Of a stretch of 64,000 bases of DNA, positions 56,301 to 64,000 are shown one piece after another. Made by a program: the position numbers and the translations under genes. Below the pieces are notes generated by a model. It searched no databases. It was not told the origin of the DNA and saw nothing but the letters and a program-made list of their open reading frames with translations. Origin of the DNA: Cyanophora paradoxa (Eukaryota; Glaucocystophyceae; Cyanophorales; Cyanophoraceae); contig QPMI01000104.1 of assembly GCA_004431415.1 (NCBI GenBank), positions 292,457-356,456 on the forward strand. The letters run 5' to 3'. The stretch's first letter is position 1. Each line of letters starts with the position of its first letter.

Positions 56301-58304
56301 TCAGGTTGATGACGTCGCCGGAGCCCGCTTTCTGCCCTCAGAAATCAGGTGAGCGAGCCCGAAAGATCTAGAGGGCCAAAGAGGGGCGGCCGCGGACCTT
56401 GCCGCCCGTGACGACGATGACCTGCCGCTGCCTGCTCGACGTCGACGTCAGATCACGGCACTCGCCGCCCCTTCCTAGGCTCGGAATTCGAAAGAGCTTG
56501 TGATCACCTGGGGTGCCCGGGGGCCGCCACCCCGTCCAGACAGGCCGCGACCCCCTTCCAGAGGTCCCCTCCCAGGAGGCACATCTCCGGGCGAATCTGA
56601 TCCACGAACTTGTCGACCTGCGCCGAATATACGTCGAAGGTTTTATGAGTGTCGAACGCAAACTGCAGCTGCAGCTGCAGCTGCAGCTGCTCGAAATCGC
56701 AGATTTTTGCACGTGGGAGAAGTTCTTCTCGGTAAGAGCCTGGGCCTTCCCAACAGGGAAGAGGCGGTCCGTATGACTCCCGAAAGCTGCCGCAGTGCGG
56801 CTCATGATTAGTCGTTCATAGTTAAGCAGCTCGATCGCGATCATCGGATCGTCGCCAAGGCGTAGGGCGCGCGCGCGCGCGGGCCAGGCACATGCACGCG
56901 CACCCACGACGTCGAAGCGGGTCCCGGAGGGCAGGGATCGGATCGCGGCGCGCACGGCGCTCTTGGCCTGCGCCAGCCTGCCCCGCGGCTGATACAGTAA
57001 GCCGGGCGGGGCCCGGCCGCCCGGGGCGGGCCGGGCGCTCGCGGGCGCTCGCGCGCCTGGCTTTGCCTATGGCCCGGTCGACCGCGAAGACGACCTCCAG
57101 CTCGTCCGGGGGCGTGCGCGCCCACGACGGCGCGGCGCTGAGCGCGAAGGCCGGCCCGCAGCCGCGGCTGTCGCCTTCGGCGCCGCCGTCGCCGTGGGCC
57201 GAGTCGGACCAGACGAGCGCGGCGGGGCCGTGGCCGTCCATGCACACGGGCGCCTCCACGACGAGGGAGGCACCGGTACCCCATCGCTTCAGGGTCTGCA
57301 TGCGGGGCGGCCGGCGCCTCGAAAGACGGAGAGCACGAAGACGGAGCTTAAGCTCACCACTGGCCCGATCTCGACGCGTGCGCATGCTCTCTCCCCGGCC
57401 TCCGATCGCGAGACGGCTGATCATGAATTCGAAGGCGCCGGCGGGTCAGACGGCGTATATGTGGGGGCCGCTGAATATTGCGACGTACCCAGGTTGGAGG
57501 CGTGGGTTGGGGAGCGGACGCTGCCAATGGAGAGCGGCGCCGGCGCCGCGAAGGACAGATCCACAGTCACCTCGACCGGCGCATCCTGCGCGAAGCGCGC
57601 AATCAGATCAGATCGAATTCGCATCCGCGCGTTCTTTTATGATTTAAAAGATGGTCCGCGGAACCAGCGAACCTTCAGCGTCTCGTCGGGAAGGAGCGCC
57701 GCGGGAGGGAGAACGAAGCGGACGGCTCCGTCACCGGCCGGCCGCAGTTCGTGGACGAGCGAGATGGTGAACGTCGCGTCCTCGCCCGGCGCGAGGGTGA
57801 TGGTGCCCGAGTCCAGGGTCAAGCACCAGTCGAGCCCGCCCCCGGCCCCGCCCCCGCCGCCTGTCACCGCCGCGGCCGCCGTCGCAGTCGCCGTCGCCGT
57901 CGCCTCCCTGCTCGCGTCGACGTCGCCCGCCCGCCCAGCGATCGTCGCCGCGCCGATGCGGGCCTCGAACGCCGACACCGAGGCGTCCACGGGCACTGGA
58001 AAGCGGTACTCGACGGCGACGGGCGCATCGCCATCGTGCCGGAAGGTCTGTCGGACTGTTCCCGCGGCGATCGCGAGTCAGCTGCAGGCAGCTGCAGGCC
58101 AGCTGCAGGCGCCAGACTAGTACTATGCGCGCGCAGAATTCAAAAGCACGAACGTGTGGTCTCGCAGCAGTAGCCATCGATAATGCAAGTAGCGTGGACG
58201 CTCCTCAGCGGCACGCGAAGCGCGTTGAGTATAACGCTCACGTTGTCCCGGCCGAAAAGGCCGACGTCGACAGCTGGCGACCTACTAGCTTGGGAGTTCA
58301 TCAT
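53397..58304 (-). CDS. VIT plus vWA domain protein (VWA5A / inter-alpha-trypsin-inhibitor-like)
   Basis: The start (ATG 58302-58304) gives MMNSQASRSPAVDVG and VPLRSVHATCIIDGY, the first strand of a VIT domain, continued by TVRQTFRHDGDAPVAVEYRF, VDASVSAFEARIGAATIAG and LRPAGDGAVRFVLPP. The vWA domain follows: LEVVFAVDRA, LAQAKSAVRAAIRSLPSGTR, FGSHTDRLFPVGKAQALTEK, RQVIVVTGGKV, VFPIGTCERLAAAIARAGGG. Then RRLEGPVLRQLRR matches the family's region after vWA. The C-terminal exons (GLWDASADLDAALGK, DEWLLAAEKARAAII) resemble the family's final helical part, ending at TGA 53397-53399. The metal site looks degenerate: DRA for DxSxS and TGG for TDG. The family is little understood. Several introns carry GTACCCC-type donors. 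Confidence 0.75.
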
Positions 58305-58832
58305 GATCACTGCCAGGCTGCTTCCCGCGCGCTCGATCGGGCGCGTACGCTTTGAATCGAAGCCAGCTGCAGCTGCCGGCCCGATCGCATGCGCAATTGC
58401 AAGCTTAAGGCGGCCCGGCCAGCCTGCTGCAACGTTAACTTGCAATTGGCAATTGCAAGCCCTTGCAACTATGTGTGTGGCGGGAATCCAGGCAAGGCTC
58501 CGCTCCAGCTACGTATACAGCAGCTGATGAGCAGCAGGCTTCCCGCTCGATCATCCAATGATCCAGGATCCGCTCGACCGGGCCGGGCGGGCCCGGTCGT
58601 CGTCGCCGGGCCGTCGCCGGCGTGCTTAGCAAGCAAGCTGGTAATGATGTGAAGTTCAGTTCAACGCACGAATTTTCATGCCGGGGGACTAGCGACAGTT
58701 CGAGCAGCGGTACCCCGCTTTCAGTGCGGGTTCGGCTTCGCGCAGGAGACATTTTCGGCCGTGTTAGCTGGGACAGCCTGGAAGCCGCACGCGACCTCCA
58801 GACCTGCTCAGGGGCGCACTGGAGTTCGAGCG
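58305..58832. promoter_or_regulatory. divergent region between the VIT/vWA gene and the coiled-coil gene
   Basis: Both neighbours start here and read outward. The region is rich in CAGCTG and GCAATTGCAA words (for example near 58368 and 58440-58455). From about 58711 it matches the sequence before the truncated duplicate (about 51388 onward), so the promoter-proximal part was duplicated too. No clear core promoter is seen. Confidence 0.35.
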
Positions 58833-61800
58833 ATGAGCTCTGCGCAGCTGGAGCTTCCAGCGGGCTCCGCGCCGCTTCCGCCGCCGCACCCGCGGCTCGG
58901 CATTGGCACCGTGGGCAGTGCGCTGAGGATCCTGCAGCCCAGGCACGGGGCGCAGCAGAACGCAGCAGAGCAGCCCGCCCTTCCCGCGGATGCGCCGCCT
59001 GCCGCCGCGCTCCCCGCGGATGAGCCGGCAGCCGCGGAAGCCGCAGGCGCTGAGCCCGCGGATGCTGCCCCGGACTCTTCGCGGCCCGGGGCGGCCGCTG
59101 TGAGGCCCTCCGGCTTTGCCTTCGCCGCGAACGTCGTGACGCAGGCGGGAAGGGCCAAGAAGCGCGCCCAGCTGCAGGTGCGCAGCGCCGCTGCGGTGCC
59201 GGGCGCGCCCTGCGCTGAACTCTCGCGCCGTATCAGCTTCCGGTGCGGCCTGTGGCCGCTGAGGACGCACCGGCGCCCGCCCCGCAGCTCTCGCCTCCCG
59301 CCGCCCCCGGACCCGGCCTCGCCCCCTCCGCGCCCCCGCCCGACCCGGCGCGGCCGCCCCTCCCTCAGCAGCCATCCTTCCAGCTGCCGCAGGCCTCTCC
59401 CCATAGCTCCGTCCCCGGCGCCTCGCCGCACGCCCTCCCCTCCCCCGGCGCCCCCGCCCCTCCCCCGGCGTACCCCTCCGCCCAGCCCGCGCCCCCTCCC
59501 CCAGCCGCTCCCCAACATGCTCGACCGTCGGTACCCCCTGTCGGTCCGGCTGCCCCCGCCGCAGCCCAGTACCCCTCCGGATACCCGCCAGAGGCCCCCG
59601 TCAACCCCCAGCCCTTCCCAGCGGACCCGTACGGCCAGGCGGGCCCGTACCCACCGATCCAGGGAGGGTACGCCGGCATGCCTCCCATCCAGTACCCCTC
59701 CCCGTACGGGGCCTATCCCCCAGCGTACCCGCCCTACAACCCCTACAACCCCTACGCTTCGCCCTACGGCTACGCTTCCCCATACCCCTACGCGCCGCCG
59801 CCCTTTCCTGCCCCACAGCCCCCGTCCGTTTCGGGGGGCGCATTTTCGGAAGTCTCCGGTGGGTCGACCCGCCCTCGCGCTCCCGCTCCGGCCCCGCTCG
59901 GATTCGAACCGGCGCAGCGATGCTCGAGCAGCAGCGGAGGCAACTGGAGGCCGCGCTGGCGAGGAAGGCAGAGCTGTCCAGGCGCCTGAAGGCGAGAGAA
60001 ACCCGGTACCCCCCCTCCTGGCTTCCTCCGCGCCGAGCCGGCCGCCCCGCAGGAGGTCCAGGCCGAGGAGGAGGCCGAGGCGAACGAGCGCCTCCTCGCC
60101 AAGGTCCCCGGCTCGAATCCGGGCGGGTCCCTTTCTTTTCTCTCTTCTCAGACCGCCGGCAGGCGGCGCTAACGGTCGACGCGGCGGCGCGGCGGGCCCA
60201 GGGGCCGGGGGGAGCCCCAGGACAGAACGGTGGGCAGAGTACCCCGTCTTTGCTTTGCCCGCCCCAGCCTCCAACGATTGATCTTCGACCAGGCGCGGTA
60301 CCCCCCATGGAGCTTTTGGTGGCGCAGAACATGCAGATGCAGAACATGCTCCTCCAGCAGGCGAGCGTACCCCCCGCGCTTCCTTACCCGTACCCCTCAT
60401 CTGGGTCGGGTCGGTGCTCGCAGATGATGGGAGGGGGCGCGGGGGGCGCCGCGGCGCCCCTCGCCGGCCGAGACGGGCGACGCTCGGTCGGCCTGCCGGG
60501 GGACGAGGACGAAGGGCGAGCTTGTACCCCCCCTTCACCCCTTCTGCACCCTTACCCCCGCGCTGACGCGTCGGGATGCAGGGACGAGAAGGGAAGCCAC
60601 GGGCGCTCCTCGTCCGCTCTGGGGCGCGCGCTGTACCCCACCTTTCCCTTCCTTGTACCCCAAAGCTCAACCTGATCGGCCCCGCAGACGTGGCCGCGGC
60701 CGAACGCAGTCGCGTGCGGGAAGGCTCTGGACGGATGCCGCACGGAAGGCCTACGACTCGGTACCCCGGCGTCTTTCCCCCCTTCCTTTTTGAACGCGAC
60801 CGACTTGGGGTACAGGTGCTCCTCGGGGACGACGACCTCGGGCTCGCGGACGACGTGCGCCCGTACCCCCCCCCCCTTGGGGCCCGGGGGGTACGGGGCT
60901 GCGTCCTCATTCTCGATACCCGCCCCAGATCGCCGCCGAGGAGGAGGAGAGGCGGGAAGAGCGCGAGCGCAGGGCGCGCGCACCCGTACCCCCCGCACGC
61001 CCCCCGCCCCCGCCCTAGCATTCTTATCACCCCCTACAGGAGAAGAAGGAAGCGGACGCTCGCATCAACGGCCCGGCGGCCAAGAAGCGTGCGCGCCCCC
61101 TCTGTCCCGCCCCGCCCCGCCCCGCCCCGCCCCGACCGCTCGGCGCTGCAGGGCGGAAGGCGCTGCGGCGGTTTCGGAAGGGCGCCCTCGCCGTCTTCTT
61201 CGCCTCCTCCCTCGTCCGCCTGATCGAAAGGGTGCGCCCGCCCGCCGCCCGCCGCTGAAAAGGACAACATTAAAAGGATACCCCCTGCCTCCTCGGCCTG
61301 GCCTAGCCTGGCCTCCCCCTCCCTAGCCTTCATGTTCTCCCCCCCCCTTCCCCACCCCCCCCCCTCCTCTCCGCTCTGATGAAGCGGGGGTACAGATCAA
61401 GGTGGCAGAGCGGGCCTTTGGCAAGGCCCGCACGGAGGCCCGCTCCTGGCTCCGCCGCAACGCCAAGGTGAGGGGGGAGGGGGCGGCGCAGGGTACGCTA
61501 GGGGAGGGCGTGCACCGCCTGGCGCCTGGGGAGGGGGGGAGGGAAGGCGCTAGCGCCGGCTCGTCCCCCCTGGGGCGCGCCCCGGGCTTTCTGAATCGCG
61601 TCTGTACCCCCGCCCCCCAGGTCCACGTGCTCCGCATACTCGCCGAGCAGAGCCTGGACCTCTCGGAGGTGCGCGTTCCCCCTTTCCGTTTCTCCACCTC
61701 CCTGCCCCGACGCGCCTTCGTTCGCAGTGCCAGGCCCCGAAGGAGAAGGCGGGGCTCCTGGGAGGCCTCCTCGGCCTCTCCCGGGCCCGCCAGGCGCGCT

Positions 61801-63533
61801 GCGCCCCGTACCCGCCGCGGGCTGCTTCCTGCCCGGACGAACGTTCGCCTTTCCCCGCAGGAGGCGGGGAACGAGGAGCGGCTGCTGAAGGCGAAGCTGT
61901 GGGTACGCGCCCTCCTCGACACAATCGATGTCGTGCGCCGTACCCCTCTGCGATTCCCCCCCCCCCCTCTTTTTTTTACCCGGAGCGGCAGTCCGCCGGC
62001 GGGGACCGCGAACTGCCCCCCGACCTCGCAAAGTTCATACGGGTACGCGCCCGCTGCCGCCGCCCCGTACCCCCTCTCCCTGCAAGCCCTGGCGCAGGTT
62101 CATCTCGCGGGCTCGCGGACGGTACCCCCCCGCAAGCTGCTGTACGCCTGCGAGCGCCGCGTCGTGTACGGGGACCCTACCCCCGAGATCAAGGCGCCCT
62201 CCCCGCTTCCCCCCCCCCCCTTGAATCCCGCTTCTCACTGTACCCCAGGCCCTCGCGAAGGCGGAGCTCGTCACCGTTTCGCCCCGGAGGAAGGTCAGCT
62301 CCCCCCCCCCCCCCCCCCCCCCCCCGCCCCCCGCCCCCCGCCTTTGCCCCGTCCATCCCTCAAGGAAAAACGCAGGGGAAGGAGGCCGCGAGGCCGCTGC
62401 CGCTGACGGCGGCGGGGGCGCTCGGGGGCCCGGGGGGCCCGCTGGCGGCCTCGCGGCGGCCCCTCGTCCTCACCGCCCACTTCCTCCTCACCAAGATCCT
62501 CGTCTCCGACGTGCGCGTACCCCGGCCCGGCATGGAATCCTAGCTTTCTAACAGTAACGGTCCGAAGTCCTAGCTTTCTAATAGTAATACCATATCATAG
62601 TTACTTAGCTTTCTAAGACCCTCGTCTCCGACGTGTGCGCCCTGATCCAGAGCTTGGACAATCTCGCGAGCTCTGAAGACCCGCGCGCAGCTGGTGCTGC
62701 GGCCGTGGGACAAGCTCTCGGGGATCGCCCCGGGGGGCGTACCCCCCGGAGACGCCGCCCCCGCAACAACCTCAAGGTCCCCCCTTCACCCCCCCCCCCC
62801 CCCCCCCCCCCCGCCCGCTTTCGCTGCTGCTCTTCCGTTCTTTCCGTCCGTCGTTTTCCGATTCCTTTTAATTTTGCCCCTCCTGCGTTCTTCTTTTTCA
62901 ACCTCCAGGTCGTCGCCGCCATCATATACCACGTGCGGCTTTTTACTTAAGCTTTATCATATGCATGCATACGCGCATACCCGCTTTGGGCTTTACATCC
63001 GCCGCCCCGGCGCGACCCAGTCCCCCCCGCCAACCCCGCCCCGCCCCGCCCCGCCCGACCCGCCCGAGACCAGATCGTGCGGCTGGCTCTCGGCGAGACC
63101 GATGTGCGCCCCCCACCCCTTTCGTTCGCAGGAGCCCTCATTCTTCGTTCGCAGGAGCCGGAGCCGTCGGTGGCGTCGGAGCTGCTGCCGGGGGATCGGA
63201 CGGGGCACCTCTTCGAGCGCCTCGAGAGCTGGCTCGCCGAGCAGCAGGTCAGTTAGTTTGTAAGGAGGAGGACAAGGGGGCGGGGCGGGGCGGGGGAGGC
63301 CTAGGGGGCTACCACGACCCTCTAGGATCCAGAGGACCGGGAGAGGGAGAGACTAGGAACACGATACGTCCCAACAATGACAGTGCCCGCGGCTTCATTC
63401 CCCTTGTGTGCCAGCGTCTGGACCTGATAAAGTAATAATAAAGTTAACACAAAGCCTCGCAACAATACCATACACAAAGCGCCAATGACACCACACGACA
63501 CCTGACACCACACGGTGTCCCAAACATCCCCCC

Positions 63534-63564
<31 letters not shown>

Positions 63565-64000
63565 ACACACACACACTTCTCCCTCTTTCCTCCGCCCGGC
63601 GTCCTCCCGACCTGCGCCCCGCCCCCGATTCTAATAACATACATATGTCTTCCGCCTCGGCCCGCTCCCTTCTCCCCACCCCCACTCCCCCTTCCCCTCC
63701 CCTCCCGCCCCCCTCCCCTGCACCCTGTGCCCCGGCCTCTTCGGATGCTGACCTGCCCCTGCTCCTGCAGAACTACCTGCGGTCGGCGCTGCAGGACCTG
63801 CTGAAGGCGGCGGGGCACGGGCCGGCGGGGCCGGCGGCCGCGCGGGGCGCGCGGCCTCCGTCAGCCCGCCGCCCCTCTAGCCCCGGAGGCCGCCCGGGCC
63901 CCGGCTCCCTTGCGATCGGGTTCCGTTTGTTTCAGCCTCTTCAGCCACTTCGGCTCGGCCCAGCTCCTTCGCCTGGGGCCAGTTCAGCCCTTCGCCTCCC
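58833..64000 (+). CDS. Pro/Tyr-rich, coiled-coil protein, partial at window end
   Basis: Exon 1 (58833-59177) encodes MSSAQLELPAGSAPLPPPH and an Ala/Pro-rich region; exon 2 from 59237 continues with Pro-rich sequence and a PYNPYNPYASPYGYASPY repeat. Later exons are mostly charged helices: EQQRRQLEAALARKAELSRR, EVQAEEEAEANERLLAK, MELLVAQNMQMQNMLLQQ, IAAEEEERREERERR, ALRRFRKGALAVFFASSLVR, IKVAERAFGKARTEARSWLR, VHVLRILAEQSLDLSE, LVSDVCALIQSLDNLASSED, SELLPGDRTGHLFERLESWL and NYLRSALQDLLKAAG (from about 63771). The frame is still open at the window edge. The family is not recognised; the layout suggests a structural or scaffold protein. Introns are short with GTACCCC donors, except one of about 520 bp (63250-63770). 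A truncated duplicate of the first two exons is at 51388-52560. Confidence 0.6.
63520..63575. repeat. poly-C tract joined to a CA microsatellite
   Basis: About 22 consecutive C residues run directly into about 12 CA units, inside the long intron (about 63250-63770) of the coiled-coil gene. Such a tract is likely to vary in length and to be hard to sequence. Confidence 0.9.

Noticed and set aside
56663-56690. CTGCAG repeat as a coding polyglutamine/leucine tract
   Set aside because: It falls between vWA exons of the VIT/vWA gene on the minus strand, probably intronic, and is too short to interpret.
58808-61030. A 740-codon minus-strand open frame
   Set aside because: It is the shadow of the plus-strand coiled-coil gene in GC-rich sequence where stops are rare; it has Gly/Arg-rich low-complexity content and spans the introns of the real gene.
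46790-63345. Shared word CTAGGATCCAGAGGACC at about 46800 and 63325 as a mobile element end
   Set aside because: Only about 17 bases are shared, with no inverted termini or flanking duplication seen.

Overview
The window looks like nuclear DNA of a GC-rich, very intron-dense unicellular eukaryote, most likely an alga or other protist. The reasons are many short (about 45-140 bp) spliceosomal introns, protein families confined to or typical of eukaryotes (protein kinase, dynamin-like GTPase, ABHD17-type hydrolase, VIT/vWA protein, kelch, TPR and RING, RGG/KH), no bacterial-style operons, and long C or G homopolymers. I cannot fix the phylum. A haptophyte or another GC-rich alga is possible, but that is a guess. 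Exon structures were read by eye from reading frame and splice signals, so outer gene limits are better supported than every inner exon.

Layout. 0.7-39.6 kb is dominated by a large inverted duplication. The left arm has a broken aldo/keto reductase (AKR, minus strand, 1246-2881) beside a divergent multidomain gene (plus strand, 3587-13849) that joins a protein-kinase-like domain, a RAMA-like module and a dynamin-like GTPase. The right arm is the mirror image: the second kinase/GTPase gene (minus strand, 27519-37251) and an intact 12-exon AKR gene (plus strand, 37923-39593). The AKR copies are nearly identical in sequence, while the kinase/GTPase copies have diverged strongly. Between the arms (14.8-27.3 kb) lie four very GC-rich genes: a secreted/type I membrane protein with a PSI-like Cys-rich head, a TIR-domain protein, an ABHD17-like serine hydrolase, and a kelch-TPR-coiled-coil-RING protein. 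A fragment of the last gene is also copied next to the broken AKR (0.7-1.13 kb).

The right part (39.6-64 kb) holds a possible LRR remnant, a small membrane protein, a long RGG plus KH RNA-binding protein on the minus strand (41.7-48.6 kb), a five-unit tandem array of about 327 bp covering the 5' flank of that gene (48.8-50.4 kb), and a small unrecognised gene. A VIT/vWA (VWA5A-like) gene on the minus strand (53.4-58.3 kb) is flanked by a truncated duplicate (51.4-52.6 kb) and the full copy (58.8 kb to the window end) of a Pro/Tyr-rich coiled-coil protein gene.

Genome-style signals cut across the genes. GC-AG introns are unusually common. Many donors read GTACCCC, GTGCGC, GTCCGC or GCGCGC rather than GTRAGT. 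Several introns begin with GTACCCC and end with GGGGTACAG, so their ends are inverted repeats; one is flanked by a short target-site-like duplication, as expected of introner-type mobile introns. The two kinase/GTPase genes have visibly more AT-rich introns and more ordinary donors than everything around them.
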